A DNA stretch of 64,000 nt from Panax quinquefolius. Lineage: Eukaryota > Streptophyta > Magnoliopsida > Apiales > Araliaceae. The first letter of the stretch is position 1. The number at the start of each line of letters is the position of its first letter. The position numbers and the translations under genes are program-made. Of the stretch, positions 1-12,650 are shown piece by piece. Below the pieces are notes generated by a model. The model did not search any database. It saw nothing but the letters and a program-made list of their open reading frames with translations, and was not told where the DNA came from. The stretch is from the NCBI GenBank assembly GCA_020205615.1, contig CM035163.1, positions 42,790,189 through 42,854,188 on the forward strand. The letters are read 5' to 3'.

Positions 1-33
1 TTTTATCAAATTTGGAACTTTTTCATGTCGGGG

Positions 34-145
34 TTACTATTCATGAGTTACTATTCATGGGTTACCATTCATGAGTTACTATTCACGATTACTATTCATG
101 AGTTACTTATTCACGAGTCACTATTCACGAGTACTATTCATGAAG
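34..145 (+). repeat. 14-bp minisatellite in E1 LTR (TTACTATTCATGAG type)
   Basis: About seven or eight units of a 14-bp motif, mostly differing at TG versus CG inside the unit. The same array is at 7563-7680 in the 3' LTR. It recurs in inverse orientation in E4 with 11-12 units and as a few units in the inverted LTR near 25862-25980. Confidence 0.85.
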
Positions 146-480
146 CGTGAAGATGTTTTTTGTGGAATTTCTATCTTTTGGTGTGAGTTACTATTCACGT
201 ATCGGCACTATTCACGATATCTGACACTATTCACCTTAAAAATAAAATTTCTTCTTTTTGTCCAAAATATCTATTCGGATACTAGCTTTGATTGTATCCA
301 TGTTTTGATCATTCTTGAATTTTACACCACTATGATTATTTTTGAGGTATTTTTGAACGTGGATAAAACAAAGTACTGAATCCTTAATCCTTAATCCTTA
401 ATCCTTGTCATTTTGTTTCATTTGGATTCGTTTCTTTAAAAATATTTTTCATCATCCTCGGTCTTAAATGATGATATTAT

Positions 481-615
481 TGAATATCTTTGGCTTTGTC
501 TGCAAAGATGAATGATTTCTGAAGAATATCTTTGGTAGTAGTGCAAAGATGAGCAGATGTTTAGATGAACATGACCAATCGATGAATATCTTTGGCTGTG
601 TAGTGCAAAGATGAA
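481..615 (+). repeat. 38-bp array in E1 LTR (GAATATCTTTGG...GCAAAGATGA)
   Basis: Three to four imperfect units, each with GAATATCTTTGG, a short variable spacer and GTGCAAAGATGA. The two ends are partly complementary (ATCTTTG / CAAAGAT), so each unit could fold into a small hairpin. The matching array in the 3' LTR is at about 8010-8140, and inverse copies are at 25465-25615 and 41728-42010. Confidence 0.8.
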
Positions 616-1160
616 TATTTGATTCGGATGTATATTGATTGATGTTACGGGGATAAAAGATAGACGTTGAACTTTTAAATTCATACATAGAAGATAGTAG
701 TTTGCATTCTCTACTTAACTCTTCTAATGAATTATTATTTCATTGCGAATATTGATTTAAAATTTGTTGTCTATTGTATTCTATTAGATTTTTCCCTGTT
801 GAAGACTAACAGTAATTTGTTGTATATTATCTTAGTCATAATATTCTTTACTGGGCTAGTTGAGCTCACCCTTTTCCTTTTTGTTCCATTTTTCTTCTCA
901 GGAGGCGAGAATATAAGCGAGTGCGAAGTGGGGTATGGAATGAAGGTTTTAGAAAGAATTGTTTAGTAGTCCTCACCATTTTTGTAAAATAATGTATCAA
1001 TAAATGTGATGAGGATTTATTTGAGTATAGATATTGTCTAGAAGATAATATTTGTATTCAAACTCACAGTTTTACTGTTGTAATAATAAAGTTGTAGTAT
1101 TTTACGTACCATGTATTGACAACTCGAATAGGTGATGTATACCTATTTTGGGGCGTCACA

Positions 1161-1178
1161 GTTAGTATCGAGCTTAGG
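1161..1178 (+). other. E1 primer binding site, degenerate tRNA-iMet type
   Basis: Begins one base after the LTR terminus CA and reads TTAGTATCGAGC. The canonical plant initiator-Met primer site is TGGTATCAGAGC. The sister element E2 keeps TTGGTATCGAGC at the same place. Minus-strand DNA synthesis of the ancestral element would have started here. Confidence 0.75.
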
Positions 1179-1330
1179 GATATGATCTTTGGGCGGAGAT
1201 CGGGAATAGAACTAGGAGGGAGAGACGAGTAAATCCTTAGCTAGTGTGTCCTACCTAATCTTATTTGTTAGTTGGTTAGTATATAGGGATATTATGTGAT
1301 ATATTGATTTCCTTAATTAACCCTTGTTTT

Positions 1331-2530
1331 ATGGCGATGATTTGAGAATGTCGATGAGAATATTAACAATGGAAATGAGGCCCGTGGAGACGCCTCAGTA
1401 CTCACCAACGAGGAGAATCGTGCAACAGTGGGCAATGTTCCTCCCGTGAACAACACCACCGAATGATGATGAGCGAGGGGATGTTTAGAAGCTTTTTGCG
1501 ATTCATGCAAAAATCGACGAGGAGACTCGTGTTCAAAATACTGGGAGGAAATGATAGCAATTCACGGGTTGTCATATGCCAAGCGATTCAAAGAGTTGGG
1601 ACCACGAGAATTTAAGGGAAAGCCGAGATCCGATCATGGCGGAAACATGGGTCAAACAAATTACCAAGATATTCGATGTCTTGGGATGCACGGAGGAACG
1701 AAGGTTCCATTCGCCACCTTTATGTTTCGTGGCGAGGCGGACTCTTGGTGGGAGTGCATGAAGCGTACCCATCCAAATTGCACTCGGCATGTCTTGGGAA
1801 GCGTTTGAAAACTATTTAATGACAAATACTTTCCGAAAGTGTTCGTCGTATATGAAGGAAGTGGAGTTCATCGATTAGAGCAAAACAACATGGCGGTGTC
1901 TCAAAGACGAGGCAAAGTTTGCGAGTTATCGGTTTTGCACCTCATTTGGTGGAGAATGAGGAACGTATGGCGGATGTTTCTTAGAGGTTTGAAACCCGGA
2001 TACGTCGATATCTCATTTCTCATAAACTTTCTCTCTATTCGGATGTTGTAAACAGGTCTCAATTATTAGGCGAGATAACGAGTACGGTCAACCGAGGACC
2101 ACAACCGAGGATCGTACCGAGATAGCGATCAATGAATAATGATAACCAATGGAGAAAAGAAACAGACGGACAAAAATGGTAACCACTCTGGTGGTAATCA
2201 TAGCCATGAAAAAGTAAGAAAGCGAGTCGGGAGGAGATTTTAAAAGAGGAGATTTAACAACGACCATATGAAGGCAGCGATCTTGGCGAGAATCGGGTTC
2301 TAAGGGAGGAGAAACGACCACCGGTCATATACTTTATAAATCGGGAAAGAGGACATATCGATTCAAACCGCCCACAACAGTTCAAGGTATGCTATAATTG
2401 TGGAAAGGAAGGACATATCGCTCGAGATTATGCGATGGCGAAACCTAGTTCGATTGGGGACGGTGACTCACTCAAAGATCGTCGAGAAAAGTCAAAGTCA
2501 ACGATTCCGGAAGAGCGTTTGTTGTGGTAG
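1331..2530 (+). pseudogene. E1 gag pseudogene
   Basis: Remnant of the capsid/nucleocapsid protein. The likely original start lies near 1331-1340, where E2 keeps an ATG (GCGATGTC). The phrase FKELGPREFKG at about 1587-1620 and GEADSWWE at about 1731-1755 are the recognisable core of plant Ty3 Gag. A zinc knuckle at 2390-2431 reads CYNCGKEGHIARDY; the last cysteine has become tyrosine, so the CCHC site is broken. An earlier knuckle is only hinted at near 2341-2375. Several frameshifts separate these blocks. It would have packaged the element RNA in cytoplasmic particles. Confidence 0.85.
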
Positions 2531-5500
2531 TCAAAATCGAGGAACCCAAACGAGGTGATCACGGGTAAGCTATTTATAAATTCTTGCAAAGTTTATACCT
2601 TACTTGATACTGGTGCTACCCATTCATTTATCTCTCCTGCGCTTGTGCTCAACGTTTAAACTTGACTCGGAGAAATTAGACTTTGACTTATCTGTGGAAA
2701 CTCAGTTAGGAGAAACTTTCATCACATCCATTGTTTATAAATCTTGTTTGATTCAAATTGGAACCATTACCTTACACCGTTGACCTTATCTCTTTAAAGA
2801 TACTTGCTTTTGATGTGATTTTAGGGATTGATTGGTTAACTACTCATCATGTCAAAATTGATTGTTTTCGTAAGGTTGTTAGTTTTCATATAACTAACCA
2901 ACTGTTGTATGCTAATTCAAGCAACTAAACCATTAAAATCAATCACCGTCATATCTAATCATAAAGCTATTCGTTTATTGAAAAACGGATGTCAAGCTTT
3001 CTTAGCCCATGTTATGGATTTGAATAAAGACACGTCAAATTTGAATAATATTCTGTTCTTATTGACTTTCTGACGTATTTCCCGAAGAACTTCCTTGTCT
3101 ACCCCGAGCGTGAAGTTGAATTCTTTATTGATCTTGAACTTTGATACAAAGCCCATTTCTAAAACCCCGATCGAATGGCTCTATTGAACTTCGAGAGTTA
3201 AAGGTCCAACTACGAAATTGTTGGACATCGGTTTCATTCGTCCCTAGTACATCTCCTTGGGGTGCTCTGTTTTATTTGTAAAGAAGAAAGACGGGAGTAT
3301 GCGACTTTGTATTGACTATCGGGAATTGAACCATGTCACCATCAAGAATAGGTATCCTCACCTCGTATTGATGACTTGTTTGACCCGATTCTGAGGGCAC
3401 AATTCTTTTCAAAAATCGATCTTAGATTACGGATATCATCAATTTGAAGATTAGAAGCGAGGATATTCAAAGACGCCTTGAGAACTTCGGTATGGGCATT
3501 ATGAATTCTTAGTCATGTCTTTCGGACTAACTAATGCTCCTGCGACTTTCATGGATATGATGAACCGAGTATTCAAGGAATATTTGGATCGGTTCGTTGT
3601 TGTCTTTATTGATGACATCCTTATATATTCAAAAAGTCGTGAAGATCATGAGCACCATTTGAAGTTTGGTACTCCAAAGGCTTCGTGAAAACAAACTATA
3701 TGCCAAATTGAAGAAATCACGAGTTACGGCTTGAGGAAGTAGCATTCCTTGGGCACGTGGTGTCAAAACATGGAGTATCCGTGGACCCGTGAAGATTGAA
3801 GCAATACAAAGTTGGGAACAACCAAAGTCGGTGGCCAAAGTCATCGTAGCTTTTGGGCTTAGCTTGGTTATTATCGGAGATTAGTATATAGGGTTTTCTC
3901 GAATCGCTACTCCATTAACTCAAATTAACTTCGGAAGGATACAAAATTCGTTTGGAGTGAAGAATGCGAGAAGAGTTTCCAAGAGCTTAAGAGGAGAGTT
4001 ATTTCGGCTTTGTTCTAACAATACCATCCGGTTCGGATGGATTTGTTATCTCTGACGATGCATCGAGGCAAAGGGTTAGGATGTGTTCTCATGCAATGTG
4101 GGAAAGTCATAGCCTATGCCTCGCGACAACTTAAAAGTATGAGAGAGAGGATTATCCTACTCATGATCTAGAGTTAGCGGCCGATCGTTTTTCGCTAAAA
4201 GATATGGAGGTACTATCTATATGGGGAGAAAGTGGAGATATATTCGGACCATAAAAGCCTTAAATATTTCTTCACTCAAAAAGAACTCAACATCTTGCGG
4301 CGTGACGTTGGCTCGTGCTATTGAAAGACTACGACCACACTATTCAATACCATCTGGAAAAGCGAACGTGGTAGGCGACGCGTTGAGTAGTAGATCATAT
4401 GCGAGGAGCGAGTGCGATGATGTCAAGTATCGCATAGAGCCAACTTTAATAGAAAAAGTTAAGGTTGCTCGAAGCCCGAATCCGGAGTGTCGCGTATGTG
4501 AAGAAGAAAGTACAAGAAGGAGCTATTCGAGCGAGAATTGATGAAGAAGGAATACTTGAGTCCACTCTAGACTTTGTGTTCCTAACGACTACGATTTGAA
4601 GTACAAGATTATGATGGAGGCACACAATACACCATTTGCAATCCATCCTAGAAGTACTAAAATGTATCGTGATCTTGACATACATTTTGGTGGAACAATA
4701 TGAAGAGAGAGATTGCAAAGTTTATCTCGATGTGTTTAACTTGTCAACGTGTAAAGGCGGGCAGCATCTAGTACCTAAGGGTCCGTTGCAACCACTTGAG
4801 ATTCCGAAATGGAAGTGGGAACACATTACCATGGATTTAAGTTCACGGGTCTTCCTACGGTTTCTCGGGGCATCAATGCTATTTGGGTTATTGTTGATAG
4901 ATTAACCAAGTCCGCTCATTTCTTGCCGATCGAGAGACTTATTCCTTGAGCGTCTTGCTAGTATGCATGCGTGAATGAGATTGTGAGGTTGCATGGCATG
5001 CCAAGTATCCATAGTTTTGGATCGTGACCCAAGATTCACTTCAAGATTTTGGGTTAGCTTGCAAAAAGCTATGGGCGCAGATTCTGATTGATTCGACATA
5101 CCATCCTCAAAGCGGACGGACAATCGAAAAGGACTATTCAAACTCTTGAAGATTTATTAAGACTCGTGTCCTAGACTTCAAGGGCGGTTGGGATAAGTAT
5201 TTACCATTGGTGGAATTCTCCTACAACAACAGATTATCGAGCAAGTATAGGTGTGGCTCCATTTGAAGCATTATATGGACTTAAGTGTCGCTTTCTCCAA
5301 TATGTTGGGGACGAGGTGGGTGAAGCAACACTTTGTTGGGACCCGAGTTGAGTGCGTATGACTACGGAAAAGATCCAAATGATTCGATAACGTATACAAA
5401 GCGGCACAAGATCGACAAAAAGAGTTATGCGGATCTTCATCGAAAGGGCGTGGAATTTAGTGTAGGGGATCATGTATTGTTGCGAGTTGCTCCATGGAAG

Positions 5501-5920
5501 GGAGTTACAAGATTTGGGAAGAGAGGAAAGCTCAATCCATGATTTATTGGTCCATTTCAAATTCTTGACCGAGTAGTAGAAATGTAGCCTATAGACTTCG
5601 CGTTACCTCCGAGTATGTCTTGTGTTCATAATGTGTTTCACATATCCGTACTTAATAAATATGTGAAAGACCCGAACCACGTTATAGAGTTAGAAACAGA
5701 CGAGATAGCCAGAAGACTTAACGTATGAGGAGGTACTGTCAAGATCTTGGATAGGAAGGAGCATGTCCCTACGCCATGAAAGGTCATACCACAAGTTAAA
5801 GTTTTGTGGAGGAATCATGCTATAGAGGAAATGACACAGGAATTGGAAACGGAAATGAAAGCGAGGTATCCTCACCTTTTGAAACACCGAATGCGTCGTC
5901 AATTTAGAGGACGAAATTTC
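2531..5920 (+). pseudogene. E1 pol pseudogene (PR-RT-RH-INT-chromodomain)
   Basis: Polyprotein remnant. The aspartic protease motif LLDTGATHSFIS has its Asp at 2606-2608. RT shows LCIDYRELN near 3304-3330 and [11 protein letters not shown] with Asp-Asp at 3611-3616; FIDD is the usual chromovirus form of the YxDD active site. RNase H is traceable as a SDAS-like start near 4050 and as KYFFTQKEL near 4262-4290. Integrase shows [10 protein letters not shown] at about 4735-4765, then WKWEHITMD and [13 protein letters not shown] (4811-4935). A chromodomain-like tail (about 5650-5890) carries DPNHVIELE, KILDRKE and VKVLWRNH in different frames. There is at least one frameshift per domain, so no product is expected. 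Confidence 0.87.
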
Positions 5921-5934
5921 ATAAGGAGGGAGGT
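5921..5934 (+). other. E1 polypurine tract
   Basis: The run ATAAGGAGGGAGGT sits immediately before the 3' LTR start TGTAAGACCCC. It would have primed plus-strand synthesis. The equivalent tracts are AGAAGGGAGGT in E2, TAGGAGGGGAGAT in E3 and AAGTAGGGAGAT in E4. Confidence 0.88.
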
Positions 5935-8687
5935 TGTAAGACCCCAACTTATTATTAATGAAATTTAATTTTTCTATTTATTATTTTGAAATAGTAAGGG
6001 TTGATTTGATTAATGTGGATAGTTATGGGTAAAATCATAAATATTTCAAATAAGCAAGTGGTTATAAAATATTCATTGTTGTCGGGAATATTCGTTTGGT
6101 GGTGGAATATTCTTGATGTCGGGAATATTAAATGCAATGACAGCGATCTTTATGGGGCCCATAACGAAAGCGATTGGATGAAGAAAAGCGACAAATATAA
6201 GTTGTTTATAAATAACGGCGTAGTTGTTACCATTAATCTTGTTGGAATACCCATTGGTTAAAACACACTAATACGGCGTTGTTGAGCGGTAGCACCAGCG
6301 GTATTGCACCAATTATTGATTCTTACGTGAAGACACTACTCAATAATGGTTACAATAATTATTGTTCGATATTTTATTTTATTGATTCAATAATTCTTTG
6401 CGTTGATATTTTATATTCTTTGTTGTTTGATAATTATCATTACACAATTTTTTTCATTATCGAAGCAATAATTCATATTATCTGAATAATATTACTAGAT
6501 AACATTATTGGCAATGTCTAGAAAGTTACATCTAAGGAGAGGTTTGGTCACCTAATTGCGGCGCATGATGAGAGAGATCCTTATTGGAAAGCCCCTCTTT
6601 CTGAGGCGTGCGGTTGTCAATATTGTGATTACATAATATTATTTGTGAATAATTAATTATTGATTCATATGATGAGGAAAATATTGATTTTATGTGGATA
6701 TAGATGGAGAAAAATTTTAATGTGACAATTGTTAAAAAATTGAAATTTTATCTTTTTACGATAAAATAATTCATTTAAATATATTATTATATTTTAATAA
6801 TATAATAATGGTGATATTTTACAACGAATGTGGGATATATGAGTATACGAGGAGGAAGAGTATTTTTGTTGCAATAAATGTTTAAAACATGTTAAACATG
6901 TTGGTGGACCACATTTATTAGTTTGAAATTTGATTATAACTTGTAAAATCGCCTGGTTTGTGGATTTCGGTCAATTTCTATTTGGAATTTGGAAAAACTT
7001 TCTTCTACGCAAAGTTGTAGAGAATTGAATTTCCTATAAAAACTCTCGAGAGATTCAATTTTCTGATGAAAGGGCTATTTATTATGAATTATTGAAGTTC
7101 AAGCTCTAAATAATTGATTTTGGAAGTTTAAAATATTTTAAATAATAAAAACGTTTTTTTTGTTTGTTTTGTGGGCTACAACATGTGCATAATGAGCTGA
7201 GATCAGATCTAGGAAGGTGGGCGTAGAAATCTTAATATATATATTAATATTATATTAAATTTTACGCTTTGGTGTTCTAAGCATTTTCCTATAAATAGGG
7301 TGCTTGGGTTAGAATTAAAAATCACACCGAAACTAAAGTTTTCTCTCTCTATATTATCGGTTTATTCTTGTGAGTATTTTGAGTATACTTTGAGTATTGT
7401 TAGGCGGTGTGCATGTTCCTTGAAAGACTATACGTATTCCAAATTTAAGTACTAATCTTTCGAGGTAAGGATGTTATTTTCTTCTCAAATGATATTATTT
7501 CTTCAATATCATTATCTTTGAAATATTTGTTGAATTTTTATCAAATTTGGAACTTTTTTATGTCGGGTTACTATTCATGAGTTACTATTCACGGGTTACT
7601 ATTCATGAGTTACTATTCACGAGTTACTAATCATGAGTTCTTATTCACGAAGTTCTTATTCACGAGTACTATTCATGAAGCGTGAAGATGTTTTTTTGTG
7701 GAATTTCTATCTTTTGGTGTCGAGTTACTATTCACGTAATACGGCACTATTCACGTATCGGAACACTATTCAGGAAAAATAAAATTTCTTCTTTTTGTCC
7801 AAAATATCTATTCTGGATACTAGCTTTGATTGTATCCATGTTTTGATCATTCTTGAATTTTACACCACTATGATTATTTTTGAGGTATTTTTGAACGTGG
7901 ATAAAACAAAGTACGAATCCTTAATCCTTAATCCTTGTCATTTTGTTTCACTGGATTCGTTTCTTTAAAAATATTTTTCATCATCCTCAGTCTTAAATGA
8001 TGATATTATTGAATATCTTTGGCCTGTAGTGCAAAGATGAATGATTTCTGAAGAATATCTTTGGCCGTAGTGCAAAGATGAGCAGTGTTTAGATGAACAT
8101 GACCAATCGATGAATATCTTTGGCCTCAGAGTGCAAAGATGAATATTTGATTCCGGATGTATATTGATTGATGTTACAGGGATAAAAGATGAGCGATGAA
8201 CTTTTAAATTCATACATAGAAGATAGTAGTTTGCATTCTCTACTTAACTCTTCTAATGAATTATTATTTCATTGCGAATATTGATTTAAAATTTGTTGTC
8301 TATTGTATTCTATTAGATTTTCCTGTTGAAGACTAACGGTAATTTGTTGTATATTATCTTAGTCATAATATTCTTTCTTGGCTAGTTGAGCTCACCCTTT
8401 TCCTTTTTGTTCCATTTTTCTTCTCGGGAGGCGAGAATATAAGCGAAAGCAGTCGGGGTATAGAATGAAGGTTTTAGAAAGAATTGTTTAGTAGTCCTCA
8501 CCATTTTTGTAAAATAATGTATCAATAAATGTGATGAGGATTTATTTGAGTATAGATATTGTCTAGAAGATAATATTTGTATTCAAACTCACAGTTTTAC
8601 TGTTGTAATAATAAAGTTGTAGTTGTTTCTGTACCATGTATTGACAACTCAGAATAGGTGATGTATACCTATTTTGGGGGCGTCACA
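5935..8687 (+). repeat. E1 3' LTR (2753 bp)
   Basis: Starts TGTAAGACCCC after the polypurine tract and ends GGGGGCGTCACA. It contains an AT-rich proximal part, a 14-bp array (7563-7680), a 38-bp array (8010-8140) and the conserved distal block. A plausible promoter is the CCTATAAATAGGG stretch near 7289-7302, and the same CCTATAAATA motif is kept in the other family members. The five bases after it are GTAAG. Confidence 0.92.
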
Positions 8688-8864
8688 GTAAGCATATGAT
8701 TATAACATTTAATCATATGACTAGAGCATACTAGCCAGTAAGCATATGACTTGAGCATACTAGTAAACACATAAAGAGCTCGTTAATATTATAAATGTTC
8801 GCAACTACCCGACCAATAAAAAAATTTCGCCAGAGTCTCCCCCTATAATATGGACTAGCCACAT
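8688..8864. other. Short spacer between E1 and E2, probably CACTA interior
   Basis: 177 bp with no coding signal. It contains a perfect 10-bp inverted repeat, CATATGATTA at 8693-8702 and its complement at 8710-8719, with a 7-nt loop. A diverged direct repeat of AGTAAGCATATGA follows near 8740. Its right side was contiguous with 18521 onward before E2 inserted, because the CACAT duplication flanks E2. Confidence 0.6.
8860..8864. repeat. Target site duplication of E2, left copy (CACAT)
   Basis: CACAT directly precedes the TG of the E2 5' LTR and is repeated exactly after the 3' LTR at 18516-18520. Five base pairs is the usual duplication size for Ty3/gypsy integration. Confidence 0.93.
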
Positions 8865-11265
8865 TGTAAGACCCGACTTTTATAAATAAAGATGAATTTT
8901 CTATAAATATTATTTTTGAATATTATGGAATAATTTGATATAATGTTATAGTTGTGGGTAATATTTATAAATTTTGCAAAAGTATGCAAGTGGTTATATT
9001 ATATTCGATTGGTGGGGAATATTCGGTTTAGCGAGGAATATTAAATACAACGGCTCAATCATTGGTGGACCCCTACAAGAAATTATTGTCGGATTGAGAA
9101 AAAGACAAAAATATTTTATTAAAATAACGGCGGAAGTTTCACCGTTGATCTTGTTGAACTACTACTCGGTAAAAAATACGATGTCGTGTGTGGTTGCATA
9201 GTAGCACTGCGGTATTGATTATTGATGCTTATGTGAGAAGTCACTCGGTTTGATTCCATTATTGTCGATTAATAATATGAATTATTATAGCGATAATGAC
9301 GTTTTGTTTTATTAAGTATTATTAACGTAATAAAATGAAACATCTTTTATATAAAAATGAATACTTTATTAAAGTTATTCATAAATAAAATATATTATAT
9401 ATATTTTATTATTTTTTAGTGTTTTTGCATAGTGTTGCATAATGTTTGCATAGTAAAATGTTTTTATATAAATAGAATATATTATATTTTATTTAAAAGA
9501 TTTTGCTTTAAATATGAATAGTCGATTAAAGTAAATCAATCTGACCGTTATGGATTAATTACTATGCATTCTATTTTCCTATAAATAGAAGCTCATTCCT
9601 TCATTATTTTCTTACGAATTCAATTGAAACTCTGAGAGAGAGAAACTATAGAGAAAGAAGAAAAGTATTACATTACTTCACTTTGCCAATATTCATTCTT
9701 CTAAGGTAGGAATATTATTTATTGTACTCGTAAAGGGATATTATTCTTTTGTATTCGTGAAGAGAACTTTATTATTCCATTCCTTATTATTACATTGGAA
9801 TAACTTTGTATCGCTGGCCTACCCTATACTTGGTGACATTCTTTTTATTATTCATTGGAACATCCTCAACATGCATGTGTTTTTTACTTTACAGTTACAT
9901 CTTATTATTATTACATTGGAACATCATGCATGTGTTTTACACGGACACACGGTTAAAATCTTATTATTATTACATTGGAACATCACATGCATATGTTTTA
10001 CACCCCACTGGTTCCGTCTTATTATTATTACATTGGAACATCACATCATGTGTTTTTACACGACTGGTTTCGCTCTTTATTATTATTACATTTGGAATAT
10101 CACATGCATGCGTTTCTTTGGGACACTGGTTCCGTTATTTATTATTACTGTTGGAATAACTTTTGCTGTGCGGGTCTATCGCATGCATGGTGATTTCTTT
10201 TGTTATTACATTCTTTATTATACCCGGTTGGTTAAAACTTTGACTTCTATACTCCATGAAATTAGTGGAATATCCTTGACATTTGCGCTTCATCCAATAT
10301 CCTTTCATGGAAATATTCTTCTCGATCATTCTTGAATTTTACTCTACAAAAGCGATGTCATGTGTTGATGATTTGGACGTTAATAATTCTGGATAAAATA
10401 ATTCTTGAACTTGTTTTATTGAATTCTTATATCATTGTCATCATCCTCATGTTTTTTTTTTTTTTTTAAAGTCATATGTGGCACATAGAGCATGGATGGA
10501 CTTGGTATGATTATGACCGAGGATTATTCGGTGTAATCATGGCCGTAATGTTACAAATGATGTGGTAAAAATCCTCGATTAGTAGTAGTGCATTGATGGG
10601 CCGATTGTTGGCATGATCATGACCATTAATGAATACACAACTATTCTTGGCGTAGTGCGGAAATAATTGTGGTCGTGATACTAAAGAATATCCTTGGCCG
10701 TAGTGCGGGGGTGATTCGATGATGTGGATTATTTATTAAAAGTGAGTCTCGGCTTTATAATGATGATGAAAAACCTTTTAAATCATAAAAGATAGTAGAT
10801 TTTATTTTCTACTTGACTCTTTTAATGGATTGCTTGTTCATTTATGATTAAACTTGATGTTTATTATATTTTATCGGTTTAACAATGTTGAAGGCTATTG
10901 ATAATTTATTACGCATTATCTTAGTCATAATATTTCTTCTTTGGGCTAGTTGAGCTCACCCTTTCTTTCCTTTGTTCTCTTGAGAAATGAGAACATAGTT
11001 TTGGACGACGAGTCGGGGAGCGGAGTAATGGTCCGGAGGATAGCATTAGTAGTCCTCATTATTACGTGAAATAGTGTGGATAATAATTATAATGAGGACT
11101 CCTTTTGAGTTTGTATAATATCTAGTAGACATTATTTGTATTCAAACTAACGGTTTATGTCGTATTGTACCACAGCAGTTATATTAGTAAGTTGTATTTA
11201 AATTACATACCATGTATCCGACTACCCAAGATGGGTGATGTATACCTAATTTTGGGGGCGTCACG
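8865..11265 (+). repeat. E2 5' LTR (2401 bp)
   Basis: Starts TGTAAGACCCGAC and ends GGGGGCGTCACG; the final CA of the mate has become CG here. A CCTATAAATAG motif near 9579-9590 is the best TATA candidate and lies upstream of a GAGAGAGAAA tract typical of plant LTR leaders. It holds a 58-bp tandem array (9776-10200) and the conserved distal block at about 10925-11260. Confidence 0.93.
9776..10200 (+). repeat. 58-bp tandem array in E2 5' LTR
   Basis: About seven units, each with TTATTATTACATTGGAA, then CATCACATGCATG-like text and ACTGGTTCCG. The copy in the 3' LTR is at about 17030-17460. Related 58-bp units with TATTATGTTGGAATAAC occur in E3 at 29222-29640 and 34470-34870. Open frames drawn through this array are repeat translations, not genes. 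Confidence 0.87.
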
Positions 11266-11283
11266 ATTGGTATCGAGCTTAGG
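11266..11283 (+). other. E2 primer binding site (tRNA-iMet type)
   Basis: TTGGTATCGAGC starts at 11267, directly after the LTR. It matches the initiator-Met primer site TGGTATCAGAGC except for one or two bases. The following AGCTTAGGGATATGATC is kept in E1 and E3. Confidence 0.85.
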
Positions 11284-11438
11284 GATATGATCCACAGCTA
11301 AGATGTGAGAAAAGTACTAGGAGGGAGAGGGGAATACCTTCGCTAGTATGACCTACCTAAGTTTATGTGCTATTTTATTGGTCGGTCGAAATATAAAGAT
11401 AATTTGTTACATGTCAATTAACCTTTTGTTTTGTGGCG

Positions 11439-12650
11439 ATGTCTCAAAAATGACATCCGAGAATGTTGAGAATAGCAATGGAGCACAGGCGATCCTTGAT
11501 TCACCACTTATCAATAATCGAGGATAATGTGCATCGAGGCGCGACAATCCTCATGCAAACAACAACACCGACCAAATGATGAATGATCAAATGTTCGAGG
11601 CTTTATGCGAATTTATGCAATAAAGAAAGTAGAGCGACTCTGTCCAAAAACGTGAGGTGGAAACACGGAAAACTCTCGGTGGCGGTCACCGCTAAACAAT
11701 TCAAGGAGCTGGGACCACCGGAGTTTAAGGAGAGCCAAAACCACTTACGGCGGAAGCATGGATAAAGCAGATTACCAAGATATTTGATGTCTTGGGATGC
11801 TCCGAGGAGCAAAAGGTTCCCTTCTACGCCTTTATGTTGCTTGCGGAGAGGCGATTCTTGGTGGGAATCGGTAAAAGCGTACTCAACTTCTTTGTCTTGA
11901 AGATATCTTGGGAGAAGTTCCAGAGTCGTTCAACGACAAATACTTTCACGAAAGTATTCGCCATACATGAAGGAGGTGGAGTTTATCAAGTTGGAACAAA
12001 ACAATATGACCGTGTGTCATGATCGAGGCAAAATTTGCGGAGTTATCACGGTTTGCATCCCACTTGGTGGATAATGAAGAGAAATGGCGCGAATATTTTT
12101 AAGAGGTTTGAAGTCGGAGATACGTCGACATCTTATTTCTCATAAAGCTGTGTTTGTATTCGGATGTTGTAAATAGGGCTCGATTAGTGGAAGCGCGATA
12201 ACGAGTCAACGTTGACTAAAAGAGAGCGGTAAGCAAAGTTATATATACCGGCGAGTAGTAGTCATCGAGCGGTGACAACAAGCGTGGAGGAATCAACGGG
12301 CGGATATGGTAACCACTTGGTGGTAATCGTACCAAAACAATAAGAATGGACATTTCAAGAAACGGAGATTCAACAATGATGGAAAGACGTCGACCAAAGA
12401 CCCGTTGTTAAGGAAGGAGAAAGACCACCTATCATATGCTTCAAATGCGGAGAAGAGGACACATCGATCCGAAAGCGCAGTGCATCTTAGTCAAAAGCAT
12501 GTTATAATTGTGGAAGAGAAGGTCACTTAGCTCGATTTTGTCGTTTACCGAAGACAAATTCAACTAGGATGGAGGCACCAAAGGCCGTCCCAGAAAAGTC
12601 AAAACCGGTAGTGTAAGGGAGAGCGTTTGTTGTGACCTCCTAGAGAGCAA
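11439..12650 (+). pseudogene. E2 gag pseudogene
   Basis: The ATG at 11439 follows a short leader and is the likely Gag start. FKELGPPEFK at about 11701-11730 and IFDVLGCSEEQKVPF at about 11780-11825 are the conserved core, in different frames. Two zinc knuckles were present. The first begins CFKCGEE at 12438 and is broken by a frameshift; the second is intact at 12500-12541 (CYNCGREGHLARFC). Tandem CCHC boxes fit nucleocapsid RNA binding. At least four frameshifts prevent translation. Confidence 0.85.

Larger units (their letters stand above)
1..1160 (+). repeat. E1 5' LTR, 3' portion only
   Basis: Collinear with 7536-8687 over its whole length. It ends in GGGGCGTCACA just before the primer site. 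It contains a 14-bp minisatellite near its left side and a 38-bp array at 481-615. The segment GTCATAATATTC followed by CTAGTTGAGCTCACCC, near 835-870, recurs in the LTRs of E2, E3 and E4 and marks them as relatives. Confidence 0.93.
1..8687 (+). mobile_element. E1: decayed Ty3/gypsy chromovirus, Tekay-like, 5' LTR cut by window edge
   Basis: An LTR, a tRNA-iMet-like primer site, gag with a zinc knuckle, protease, RT, RNase H, integrase, a chromodomain-like tail, a polypurine tract and a second LTR follow in that order on the plus strand. This gag-PR-RT-RH-INT-CHD order is Ty3/gypsy. The C-terminal tail (ILDRKE, then VKVLWRNH, then ARYPHL) is what I know from Tekay/Del chromoviruses. Every coding domain carries frameshifts and stops, so the copy is dead. 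Window base 1 corresponds to about base 7536 of the 3' LTR, so roughly 1.6 kb of the 5' LTR lies outside and the target duplication cannot be tested. Confidence 0.93.

Noticed and set aside
9757..10335. 192-codon plus-strand frame in E2 5' LTR (and its mates at 17050-17634)
   Set aside because: It translates the 58-bp array; parallel frames exist in all three phases and no domain is visible.
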